Assembly (NCBI GenBank): GCA_036266155.1
Contig: DATANR010000369.1
Span: 1 to 7,039, forward strand
From: SIAJ01 sp036266155
GTDB lineage: Bacteria > Planctomycetota > Planctomycetia > Gemmatales > Gemmataceae
Reading direction: 5' to 3'
Length of the DNA stretch: 7,039 nucleotides
The translations under genes and the position numbers were made by a program. Shown in pieces: positions 1 through 6,373 of the stretch; position 1 is the stretch's first letter, and each line of letters starts with the position of its first letter. The notes under the pieces were generated by a model. That model made no database searches, had not been told where the DNA came from, and saw only the letters and a program-made list of their open reading frames with translations.

Positions 1-2
1 GC

Positions 3-140
3 TTCGCATTTCCGTGCAGTAATCCTACTTCGCCGGCAATCCCTACTCCGCCGAATCCCCGTATGACGCCGCAAGTACCGGTTTTGCTGGATTCGCCGAC
101 AATCCCTGCCGATCAGTTTCTTACGCAATTGCCGAGATAG
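3..140 (+). CDS. Possible C-terminal end of an upstream gene (partial, Pro-rich tail)
   Basis: This frame is open from the window edge to a TAG at 138-140, giving 45 codons with no start inside that must be used. The translation is Pro-rich (TSPAIPTPPNPRMTPQVP, then DSPTIPADQFLTQLPR). A 16-bp direct repeat with one mismatch (29-44 and 92-107) is spaced 63 bp apart, exactly 21 codons. It therefore encodes SPAIPT and SPTIPA in the same frame, which mildly favours a real coding tail over spacer. The other two forward frames hit stops by about 66. The 45 bp between this stop and the lipoprotein start would fit an operon-like arrangement. No domain is recognisable, and the stretch could equally be non-coding upstream sequence. 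Confidence 0.35.
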   Translation, partial: FAFPCSNPTSPAIPTPPNPRMTPQVPVLLDSPTIPADQFLTQLPR

Positions 141-173
141 CGCAGCCTTCTCGGAATTCCGCAAAAGCCGATC

Positions 174-180
174 GAGGAAA
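174..180 (+). promoter_or_regulatory. Ribosome binding site of the lipoprotein gene
   Basis: GAGGAAA lies with the end of its GAGG core eight bases before the ATG at 186. It supports that start, which also places a lipoprotein signal peptide exactly at the N-terminus. I could not identify a convincing -35/-10 pair upstream in 1-173. Confidence 0.6.
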
Positions 181-185
181 AGTGT

Positions 186-911
186 ATGCGGCCCACCTGT
201 CTGTTCTTAGCCTGCCTAGCCTTCGGCATTGCCGGTTGTAAGAGTTGCGATCAAGGTGGCTGTCACGATTCGATTGTCGTGAAGGCCCCACAGCAAACCG
301 TGACGGTTGAGGCCCCCCCAGCCACACCAGCAGCCCCAGTCGCGCCACCGGCCGCCCCGACGGCGCCCGCAGCGCCGGCAGCGCCTGTTGCTCCTCCCGT
401 GGCGCAGCCGACTGCGTTCCCGCAAATGCCGATGGCCTTTCCGCAAATGCCGGCCGCCATGCCGATGGGGATGCCCACTGGCGGAACGATTCGCGAGCGG
501 ACTGGACTCGGCATCGTGTTTGATTCGTTCGAAATTCACATTCCTTATCCGCGCTTGATTGCGGTGCCGCGGCCTGCGGAAGTAACCTATCACGTTCCTG
601 CACAACCTGTCAGTTATGGCTACAACGCGGCGCCAATGGCGATGCCGATGGCCATGCCCATGGCGATGCCGATGGCGCCGCAGTATATGCCCGTCGCTGC
701 ACAGCCCATGGCTCCAGTGGCCCCGCCGCAGGCGCCGGTCGCGCCACCCGCGGCGCCAAATCCGCCGCCGGCCGCACCCGTGGCGCCGCCCGCAGCTCCG
801 GCAGTGACCGAACAGCAATGTGACGAAATTATTGAGAAATGCAACGTGCTGAAGCGTCTCCACCAATTGCGCCTAAAAGCGTGTGACGCGGCGATCTGTC
901 CTTCCAAGTAA
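186..911 (+). CDS. Ala/Pro/Met-rich lipoprotein with terminal Cys clusters
   Basis: This is a 241-residue predicted lipoprotein of unknown function. Residues 1-17 form a short hydrophobic signal peptide ending in the lipobox IAGC, so Cys18 should be lipidated and the protein anchored on the outer side of a membrane. The order is: a Cys-rich start (C18, C21, C26); an Ala/Pro linker (about 43-74); a Met/Pro stretch with two FPQMP copies (78-98); a compact core (about 101-150, TGLGIVFDSFEIHIPYPRLIAVPRP); an MAMP repeat (151-164); a second Ala/Pro linker (175-207); and a charged C-terminal segment (208-241) with C212, C219, C233 and C238. Six cysteines besides the lipid one could form disulfides or bind metal; this is inference. 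The start is set by the GAGG site and the lipobox. The linkers suggest a spacer that holds the C-terminal piece away from the membrane. I do not recognise a named family. The gene is followed by a strong hairpin and a convergent neighbour. Confidence 0.8.
   Translation: MRPTCLFLACLAFGIAGCKSCDQGGCHDSIVVKAPQQTVTVEAPPATPAAPVAPPAAPTAPAAPAAPVAPPVAQPTAFPQMPMAFPQMPAAMPMGMPTGGTIRERTGLGIVFDSFEIHIPYPRLIAVPRPAEVTYHVPAQPVSYGYNAAPMAMPMAMPMAMPMAPQYMPVAAQPMAPVAPPQAPVAPPAAPNPPPAAPVAPPAAPAVTEQQCDEIIEKCNVLKRLHQLRLKACDAAICPSK
636..683 (+). repeat. 24-bp tandem repeat encoding MAMPMAMP
   Basis: A 17-bp identical segment (ATGGCGATGCCGATGGC) starts at 636 and again at 660. It forms a 24-bp unit of eight codons inside the lipoprotein gene and encodes an (MAMP)n run. 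Because the period is a multiple of three, copy-number change would not break the frame. The second copy diverges after 676. Confidence 0.6.
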
Positions 912-935
912 CGCCGAAAGCTCAGCTAGCGCATG

Positions 936-965
936 AAGCGGCCCGCCCTTATGGGCGGGCCGCTT
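936..965. terminator. Hairpin terminator between convergent genes
   Basis: A perfect 13-bp GC-rich inverted repeat (936-948 pairs with 953-965) with a four-base TTAT loop sits 25 bp after the lipoprotein stop and 15 bp after the end of the convergent DUF2171-like gene. Its position between two convergent 3' ends suggests a bidirectional terminator. Neither side has a real T-tract, so it is not a textbook Rho-independent terminator. It may act as a 3' end stabiliser or with Rho. Confidence 0.65.
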
Positions 966-979
966 GCCGTTGGCGACGG

Positions 980-1324
980 TTAAACGGCCGCTTGCCATTC
1001 GCGCTTCGCTTCGCCGCAGTTCTTGCTCAAGTGGACATGGCTATCCACCCGGGTAACCCAGTCCATCGGAATGAAATGGTGCTGCCCATCGGCGCTGTCG
1101 TTGCGCGTGAGCTTGATGGTCCGCCCCTCGACGTGATCGACAACGCCGAGCTTGTTGCCGCACGAGCCGATCACGTCCATCCGTTCCTTGATGCCTGCCA
1201 TGCCGACGTCGGTGCCTTCCTTCGGTCCTCCGAGACCGGTCTTCTCCTTCACCCAGTCAGCAGCCTGTTCCACCTTCTCCGCGACCTTGTGCCCGGCGTC
1301 GCGGACAGTTTCTTTCACGCTCAT
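980..1324 (-). CDS. Small DUF2171-like protein with N-terminal amphipathic helix
   Basis: This is a 114-residue soluble protein. Residues 1-30 (MSVKETVRDAGHKVAEKVEQ and on) are charged and look like an amphipathic helix of the kind seen in small stress proteins. A Gly-rich hinge (31-42) follows, then about 44-110 resemble the DUF2171 domain: IKERMDVIGSCGNKLGVVDHVEG, IKLTRND, HHFIPMDWVTRVDSHVHLSK. This short beta-rich domain carries the usual V-VDHVEG and IP-DWV signatures. The match is from memory of the family pattern, not a search. The family's biochemical role is not established, and no catalytic residues are evident. Cys55 and Cys103 are the only cysteines. The ATG is fixed by a strong Shine-Dalgarno site. 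The gene runs opposite to both neighbours: it converges on the lipoprotein gene and diverges from the zinc-ribbon gene, so it is its own transcription unit. Confidence 0.82.
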   Translation of the reverse strand: MSVKETVRDAGHKVAEKVEQAADWVKEKTGLGGPKEGTDVGMAGIKERMDVIGSCGNKLGVVDHVEGRTIKLTRNDSADGQHHFIPMDWVTRVDSHVHLSKNCGEAKREWQAAV

Positions 1325-1330
1325 GATTGT

Positions 1331-1336
1331 TCCTCC
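1331..1336 (-). promoter_or_regulatory. Strong Shine-Dalgarno site of the DUF2171-like gene
   Basis: On the minus strand GGAGGA lies six bases before the ATG at 1324. It is one of the best ribosome binding sites in the window and decides the start. It suggests efficient translation. The rest of the 111-bp divergent gap (1325-1435) must hold promoters for both flanking genes, but I see no convincing -35/-10 pair there. A weak TACAAC at 1398-1403 on the plus strand is the only -10-like candidate. Confidence 0.7.
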
Positions 1337-1435
1337 GTGGGCGCCTGCCGAGTCTCAAAGCTGCAATCGACGTGCCGGGAATACGGTTGCGAACGGCTAC
1401 AACGACAGAGTCCGACAATCGCATGAGTCTTCGAC

Positions 1436-2191
1436 ATGCGCACCAACAGTTGTCCAACCTGCGAGCAACCCGTCCCCGTTGGTTGGGCCTTCTGCCCCCA
1501 ATGCGGCCGTTCGATCCACCCAATGATGCGCCGGCGCCGGCCGGTCTGGGTCTACCTGGTCGTGCTCGTGTATCTGCTGCTCGTGGCCGCGATCGTTGAC
1601 CTGCCGCTCGTGCTCCTCGTGTTCGGCGGGGAAACCGGTCCGATCGAGGCTGCCGTGGTATTCTCGGGGATCGTGTTTCTTCTCGGGGCATCTTTGCTTT
1701 TCATCCCCGTTCGGACCCAGCTTCAGCGACCGGTGCGTCGGCGATCAATTGCGTTGCCCCTCATCGTGTCGGCCGTGTGCGCCGCTCTCGTGTTTGGCGC
1801 CGGCGGATTGGCCACGCTCGAGTATCTTGAGGGCAGCGGGTCGTCGCCGGAAATGGAGGTTGCCAACTGGCTTGTTGTCGTCGGCACCGGCCTGGTCTGG
1901 CTCGGATGGATGGTGCTTTTCGGCTGGCTGTCCCGATCGGTGTCGCCGCAGACGATCAACGACCGGATGTATCAACTGCTTCTGGCCGGTAGCGTGCTGG
2001 AATTGTTAGTCGCCCTGCCCATGCACCTCGTCGTTCGCCGACGGACGGAGTGCTGTGCCGGACTGGCCACCGGGCTCGGCATCGGCGTCGGATTATTCGT
2101 GATGTTGATCGCCCTGGGCCCCGCCGTCTTTTTCCTCTTTTATCGGCGCTATCACCAGGCGTACGCGGACCGACGGCCGCCTTCAGATTAG
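1436..2191 (+). CDS. Zinc-ribbon protein with about six transmembrane helices
   Basis: This is a 251-residue membrane protein of unknown function. Residues 6-23 form a zinc ribbon, CPTC-x10-CPQC (C6, C9, C20, C23), followed by a basic patch (MMRRRR, 30-35) expected to stay in the cytoplasm. Hydrophobic segments at about 37-63, 71-92, 105-126, 143-165, 180-200 and 207-236 predict six membrane helices. A short RRRTECCAG motif (201-209) with adjacent Cys206-Cys207 sits at the edge of the last helix, and a basic FYRRYHQ end follows. I have an impression of similar RRR-CCAG proteins among planctomycete hypotheticals, but I cannot name a family. The start is chosen because the first zinc-ribbon Cys is at residue 6. 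There is no Shine-Dalgarno site before this ATG, so translation may be SD-independent. The gene is divergent from the DUF2171-like gene, and a large hairpin begins 21 bp after its stop. Confidence 0.8.
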   Translation: MRTNSCPTCEQPVPVGWAFCPQCGRSIHPMMRRRRPVWVYLVVLVYLLLVAAIVDLPLVLLVFGGETGPIEAAVVFSGIVFLLGASLLFIPVRTQLQRPVRRRSIALPLIVSAVCAALVFGAGGLATLEYLEGSGSSPEMEVANWLVVVGTGLVWLGWMVLFGWLSRSVSPQTINDRMYQLLLAGSVLELLVALPMHLVVRRRTECCAGLATGLGIGVGLFVMLIALGPAVFFLFYRRYHQAYADRRPPSD

Positions 2192-2211
2192 CTCCGGCAG
2201 ATATTTGCCAA

Positions 2212-2280
2212 GGCGAGCGTCGAGGCGTAAGCCCGACGTGTTTGACTCCGACACGTCGGGCTTACGCCTCGGCGCTTGCC
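2212..2280. repeat. Large inverted repeat (30-bp stem, 9-base loop), REP-like
   Basis: Positions 2221-2241 and 2251-2271 are perfect 21-bp inverted repeats around the nine-base loop TTGACTCCG (2242-2250). Pairing extends outward to 2212 and 2280. The only imperfections are T2220/G2272 and G2215/T2277, both of which become G-U pairs in plus-strand RNA, giving an unbroken 30-bp stem there. In minus-strand RNA the same positions would be A-C mismatches. It lies just after the zinc-ribbon gene and before the kinase promoter. The core with AAGCCCGACGTGT resembles dispersed palindromes that I recall from planctomycete genomes, so a REP- or MITE-like mobile repeat is likely (inference). No T-tract follows, so it is not a classic terminator, although it could protect the upstream mRNA end. 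Confidence 0.8.
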
Positions 2281-2365
2281 GAAATCGTTCACAGCGTTGC
2301 TCCAGGAGCATTGGTCGCGCGTTTCGCAACCGTGCCCCCTCCAAACACGCTTGTGCCGCTTCTTC

Positions 2366-2374
2366 TGGTACAAT
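2366..2374 (+). promoter_or_regulatory. Likely extended -10 promoter of the kinase gene
   Basis: TGGTACAAT matches the extended -10 form (TGn-TACAAT) of a housekeeping sigma factor. Transcription would begin near 2381, leaving a leader of about 22 bases before the ATG at 2403. A TTGTGC at 2351-2356 is only 12 bases upstream, too close for a normal -35, which fits extended -10 use. The weak GGGA at 2393-2396 could serve as ribosome binding site. Confidence 0.45.
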
Positions 2375-2402
2375 CCCGGCCGAAGCCCTCCTGGGACCCG
2401 CC

Positions 2403-5400
2403 ATGACGCGCGACGACGACCGCCTGGCCGACCTGCTCGAACGCTGGGAGAACGCGGCCGCGGCCGGCAGCCATCCGACACCCGAGGACTTTTGCCGCGA
2501 CACGCCCGAAGACCTGCCCGCGTTCCGCTTGCTGCTGCGCCAGCTCGGCCAGATCGGCTTGATGACCGGCGCCCATCGCGACGATGCGACACCCGCAGCC
2601 GGCTTCCACGCGAACCGCTATTTCGCCGAGGAATTTCATGCTGCCGGCGGCCTCGGCGTGGTCTTTCGCGCCCGCGACGAGGAATTGAATCGGACGGTCG
2701 CGCTCAAGTGCATGAAGACGGCCGCCCCCGCGGATTCGCCCGCCGGTCGCCGGTTCCTGCTCGAAGCCGAAGTCACCAGCCGGCTCGAACACCCCGGCAT
2801 CGCCCCCGTTCACGGTCGCGGCAAGACCAACGACGGACGGCCGTTCTATGCCATGCGCTTTGTCGATGGCGAGACACTGCAAGCAGCCGCCTGTCGGCTC
2901 CATGCGTCCACCGGCGAAGGCACGACAGAGCTTCGTCGTCTATTGCGCGCCTTTGTCGGCGTCTGTCAGACGGTCGCCTATGCCCATTCCAAGGGGATTA
3001 TTCACCGCGATCTGAAACCGTCAAATGTGATGGTCGGGCCATTCGGCGAAGTGTTGGTGATGGACTGGGGCCTCGCTTCGGAACTGCGGAATGCGGAGTG
3101 CGGAGTGCGGAATGAAGACCCGCCGACGGAGGCGTTCACGGACACGGACGCACCGCCATCTGAGATGACGGTGACCGGCCGGGCCAAGGGGTCGCCGGCG
3201 TTTATGAGTCCGGAGCAAGCCCGCGGCGACTGGGCCCGCGTCGGGCCGACCAGCGACGTCTACAGCCTGGGCTCGACGCTGTATTTCTTGTTGACCGGCA
3301 AGGTGCCCTACGACGGCGGCACGGACATGGACATCGTCGCCCAAGTGCGTGCCGGTCGATTTCCCGCGGCACGATCGGTCAACGCCAAGGTGCCGGCGCC
3401 GCTCGACGCCATTTGCCAGAAGGCGATGGCATTCTCGCCAAGCGAGCGCTACGAATCGGCCCGGAGTCTGGCCGACGACGTTGAACGCTGGCTCGCCGAC
3501 GAACCTGTGCTCGCCTGGCCGGAGCCGCTGAGCGTGCGAGCGCGGCGCTGGGTCAAGCGCCATCGGACGCTCGTCACCTCCACCACCGCCGTCATGTTCG
3601 TCGCACTCATCCTGCTGGCCGTCACCGGCTATCGACTCGATCGCAAGAATGGCGAGTTGAGCGCGGCGAACGAACGTGAAACCGGCCTCCGGCTCGCGGC
3701 CGAGCAACAGAAGCAACTGGCCGACGAACGCTTTGCGCTGGCCCTCGACTCGACGACGCACCTCGTCACCGACGTGCAGACGAAGCTCATCCAATCGCCA
3801 GCCACTAGAGCGGTTCGCGAGTCGATCTTGAAGGACGCCATCGCTCGCCTCAGCAAGCTCGTGATTTCTGCCGGCGAATCGCGGGAGGCGGACCGCATTG
3901 CGATTCAGGCATGTTTGAAGCTCGGCGACCTTTATCGCGATGTTGAACTCGATGTGACCAGGGCCGTCGTCGAGTACCAGCGCGCTCTCGGCCGCGCGCG
4001 CACACTGCACGAAAAACACCCGGCCGATCCAGGCGTCACACTCGACGTCATCGAGGTCTTGCAACGCCTCGGCGCCGCGGAGGGGCAACTCGGCCGGTAT
4101 TCAACCACGGTCGAGGACTATGCGGAGGCCGCCCGGCTCATTGACGCCGTCGGCCCTTCTGCCGACCGAGCACGCGCTCGCAACCTTTACCAACAGGGTC
4201 GGCTCGCCCTGGAAGTTGGCAATGCCCCGGGCGCAGTCGTCCTTTTTGAAGAACTCAAGGCTTACTGGGAGAAGCAGGACGACGCCGACGCGGTCTTCGC
4301 ACTCGCCGAAGTGCTGCTCGCGCTCGGGGAAGTCGCCGAGCGCGGCAATCGACCGAGCGACGCTTTGGCTCACTTCACCGCGGCACTGGCCAAGTGGAGC
4401 TACCTGGAAGCCCGTCGCCCGACCGATGTGACGATCCAGCGGAAGCTGGCCCTCGCTCACTACGGCCTCGCTCAGGCGAATATGCAGTTCGGTCGGCGTG
4501 ATGTTGCCGGGACACACTATCAGTCCTTCTTCAACCGGGCCAAGGCGCTCGCCGATCAGGACTCGGAAAATGGCGAGGTCATGTTCGAACTCGCAATGGC
4601 GCACAGCGGGCTCGCACTCGATGCCGCTCTGCGGTTCAATGTGGCCGGGGCTGAGGAGCACTTCACCCAGTCTGTCGAAATTGTCGACAAGCTCGCGCTG
4701 AACGACACACACAACATGAACGCCTGGCGTGCGCGGTCGGTCGGCATGAGTAAATTGGGCCAGGTGGCACGGGCGCGCCAGCATTATCCCGAAGCGGCCA
4801 TTCGCTTCGGCAACGCGATCGCCATCGCCCGCGAAACGGTTCGGCAGTCCCCGGATCGCACGCTCGCGCGAGCCGACCTGGCGGAATGGTTGAAGGACCG
4901 CGGCCAACTGTTCCTGCGGTATCTGCCCGACAAGGCGCCCGGCCTCGCTGACTTGAAAGAGAGTCAGGCCGAATGGGAAAACCTCGTTCGCGTCGATTCG
5001 ACCAACCGCGCCTGGCAGGCACAATTGCTGGAGACCACGCGGCTCATCGCCAACTGGGAGCGGACTGGTCTCAAGAAGCTCGACATCGCCGACGCGACGT
5101 TGGCGTCCGGAATCGCGGCCGCCAAGAAAATCGCCGCGGCGGACCTTGACCATTCATCAATCCGTCGGCAACTCGGCCTGCTGCAGATCGAACAGGCCAG
5201 CTTGTTGCTCGAGCGCTCGAAGTCCGAAGACGCGGCCGCGGCAGTAGAAAGCGCAATCAAGGCGCTCGCGGGCCGTGATGACTCGGTCGCCTGTGAGTTG
5301 CTCGAGCGCAACCACGCGTTCCTCGCTGACCTGTATCGCAAAAAGGATCGAGCGAAGTCGGCCGAACAGACGCGCCTGGCCGCAGCCGCCGCTCGCTCAG

Positions 5401-6293
5401 GATTGAAGCTCGATCCCGATCGGCCGGAATTTCGTCAGGCCTTGCAACTGCACCTTGGCTGGCTCGGCGACCAGCGCATCGCCGACGATCCGGCGGCCGC
5501 ATTGGCGCTCTTCGAGGAGGCCTTGGTCCACGCGCCGCGTTTGCCGCCCGACCTCGCCGAAACGAGTGCGATGCGGACCCGACTCGGCGCCTTCGAAGCT
5601 AAAACCGGCGACTGTTGCCAGATGCTCGACAAGCCGAAGGATGCCCTCGACCACTACACGAAAGCCCTGGCCCATCACGCCAAAGTCATTGAAGGCGAGC
5701 CGACACAGCCGACCGCTCGTGCCGTCCTGGCTTACGACCAGCGCCGCGTCGCCGAGTTGAAACTCACGCTTCTGGACTTCCCGGGTGCGGTTGCTGAATA
5801 CGAGAAAGCGAAGAGCGTTCTCGACCAAATGAAGAAAGACAAAATCCCGCTCGGCTTCCTCGGCCAGCAGAGCGAAAGACTGATCGCGGACAACCTGCCA
5901 TTCGTCCGCTTGCTGCCCGCTGGAATCGAGACGCTCGACGCGACCCTGAAACAACCGCCGGCCGTGCGACTGGATGCACTGACAACGCGCGTCTCCTGGC
6001 TGATGACGAAAGATCGCCTCGCCGAGGCCGCGGCAACCGCGGAGGCGATGGCCAAGGAGAAAGGGGATACGGCTCTCGCCCGCGCCGCCGTCGAGTTCGC
6101 ACGCCTCGCGGCCCGCCCCAACGGCGAAGCTTATGCGACGCGCGCGATCGAATGCTTGCAGCAATCGCGAGCGGCCGGAACCCTCAACGCTCCCGACGAC
6201 ATCGCCTGGTTGAAATGGGAACCGCTGTTCGCCCCCTTTCGCGATCGGCCGGCGTTTCAGGAGTTGGTGAAGGAGGCCGGCGGTGCCAAATGA
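2403..6293 (+). CDS. Membrane Ser/Thr protein kinase with TPR-rich C-terminal region
   Basis: This 1296-residue Hanks-type kinase should phosphorylate Ser/Thr on unknown targets. Residues 1-54 form the N-terminal module seen in planctomycete kinases (RLADLLERWENAAAAG...). The kinase domain (about 73-365) has the glycine loop AGGLGVVF (81-88), Lys102 in VALK, helix-C Glu121, catalytic HRDLKPSN (201-208, Asp203), Mg-binding DWG (221-223, in place of DFG), SPE (269-271) and SDVYSLG (284-290). All key residues are present, so it should be active. An odd segment, RNAECGVRNE (229-238), is encoded by heptanucleotide repeats in the activation loop. A basic RRWVKRHR leads into one membrane helix (about 390-410), then a coiled coil (415-445) and many TPR-like helical pairs to the end, probably outside the cytoplasm. 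The frame stays open upstream to a TTG at 2205, but that extension is encoded by the hairpin repeat and is not kinase-like, so ATG 2403 is chosen. The ligand and targets are unknown. Confidence 0.93.
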   Translation: MTRDDDRLADLLERWENAAAAGSHPTPEDFCRDTPEDLPAFRLLLRQLGQIGLMTGAHRDDATPAAGFHANRYFAEEFHAAGGLGVVFRARDEELNRTVALKCMKTAAPADSPAGRRFLLEAEVTSRLEHPGIAPVHGRGKTNDGRPFYAMRFVDGETLQAAACRLHASTGEGTTELRRLLRAFVGVCQTVAYAHSKGIIHRDLKPSNVMVGPFGEVLVMDWGLASELRNAECGVRNEDPPTEAFTDTDAPPSEMTVTGRAKGSPAFMSPEQARGDWARVGPTSDVYSLGSTLYFLLTGKVPYDGGTDMDIVAQVRAGRFPAARSVNAKVPAPLDAICQKAMAFSPSERYESARSLADDVERWLADEPVLAWPEPLSVRARRWVKRHRTLVTSTTAVMFVALILLAVTGYRLDRKNGELSAANERETGLRLAAEQQKQLADERFALALDSTTHLVTDVQTKLIQSPATRAVRESILKDAIARLSKLVISAGESREADRIAIQACLKLGDLYRDVELDVTRAVVEYQRALGRARTLHEKHPADPGVTLDVIEVLQRLGAAEGQLGRYSTTVEDYAEAARLIDAVGPSADRARARNLYQQGRLALEVGNAPGAVVLFEELKAYWEKQDDADAVFALAEVLLALGEVAERGNRPSDALAHFTAALAKWSYLEARRPTDVTIQRKLALAHYGLAQANMQFGRRDVAGTHYQSFFNRAKALADQDSENGEVMFELAMAHSGLALDAALRFNVAGAEEHFTQSVEIVDKLALNDTHNMNAWRARSVGMSKLGQVARARQHYPEAAIRFGNAIAIARETVRQSPDRTLARADLAEWLKDRGQLFLRYLPDKAPGLADLKESQAEWENLVRVDSTNRAWQAQLLETTRLIANWERTGLKKLDIADATLASGIAAAKKIAAADLDHSSIRRQLGLLQIEQASLLLERSKSEDAAAAVESAIKALAGRDDSVACELLERNHAFLADLYRKKDRAKSAEQTRLAAAAARSGLKLDPDRPEFRQALQLHLGWLGDQRIADDPAAALALFEEALVHAPRLPPDLAETSAMRTRLGAFEAKTGDCCQMLDKPKDALDHYTKALAHHAKVIEGEPTQPTARAVLAYDQRRVAELKLTLLDFPGAVAEYEKAKSVLDQMKKDKIPLGFLGQQSERLIADNLPFVRLLPAGIETLDATLKQPPAVRLDALTTRVSWLMTKDRLAEAAATAEAMAKEKGDTALARAAVEFARLAARPNGEAYATRAIECLQQSRAAGTLNAPDDIAWLKWEPLFAPFRDRPAFQELVKEAGGAK
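3085..3112 (+). repeat. Heptanucleotide tandem repeat (TGCGGAR x4) within the kinase gene
   Basis: Four contiguous seven-base units read TGCGGAA, TGCGGAG, TGCGGAG, TGCGGAA. A degenerate unit, TCGGAAC, precedes them at 3078-3084. They encode NAECGVRN between the DWG and SPE motifs. Such GCGGAATGCGGAGT tracts are, from memory, widespread in intergenic DNA of planctomycetes. Here the tract sits inside a conserved domain without breaking it. The period of seven means that single-unit gain or loss would shift the frame. Confidence 0.8.
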
Positions 6294-6358
6294 CCCCGGC
6301 GGACAAATACCAAACGACACCGAGCGGCGCCGCCAGCGAGCTGGCCGACGCCCAAACC

Positions 6359-6364
6359 AAGGAG
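6359..6364 (+). promoter_or_regulatory. Shine-Dalgarno site that decides the start of the last gene
   Basis: AAGGAG ends nine bases before the ATG at 6374, a workable spacing. It directly abuts the in-frame ATG at 6365, which rules that one out. A further in-frame ATG at 6290 overlaps the kinase stop as ATGA and has a GGAGG at 6272-6276 upstream, but it would add 28 polar residues before the expected N-terminal motif. Confidence 0.6.
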
Positions 6365-6373
6365 ATGATAGTT

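Noticed and set aside
121..907. Minus-strand open frames opposite the lipoprotein gene, rich in Gly/Ala/Thr or Arg/His
   Set aside because: They arise from the antisense of Ala/Pro/Met repeat codons. The plus strand has a lipobox and a ribosome site.
1423..1436. ATG at 1423 as the start of the zinc-ribbon gene
   Set aside because: It is out of frame with the zinc-ribbon reading frame. The CPTC motif begins five residues after the ATG at 1436.
1152..1526. Plus-strand frames across the DUF2171-like gene and the divergent gap
   Set aside because: The minus-strand gene has a recognisable domain and a strong GGAGGA site. The plus frames have neither.
2212..2280. Classic Rho-independent terminator for the zinc-ribbon gene
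   Set aside because: The stem is strong but no T-tract follows on either side. It is better described as a palindromic repeat that may affect RNA ends.
2205..2402. Sixty-six-residue N-terminal extension of the kinase from a TTG start
   Set aside because: The extension is translated from the hairpin repeat and promoter region, is Arg/Ser-rich and unlike kinase N-termini. The known-type N-terminal module begins at ATG 2403.
3085..3112. CRISPR-like array
   Set aside because: The units are seven bases long and contiguous, with no spacers.
3021..6320. Long minus-strand open frames (about 300-355 codons) opposite the kinase gene
   Set aside because: These are GC-driven shadows of a convincingly coding plus strand. 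Their translations show no domains and no ribosome sites.
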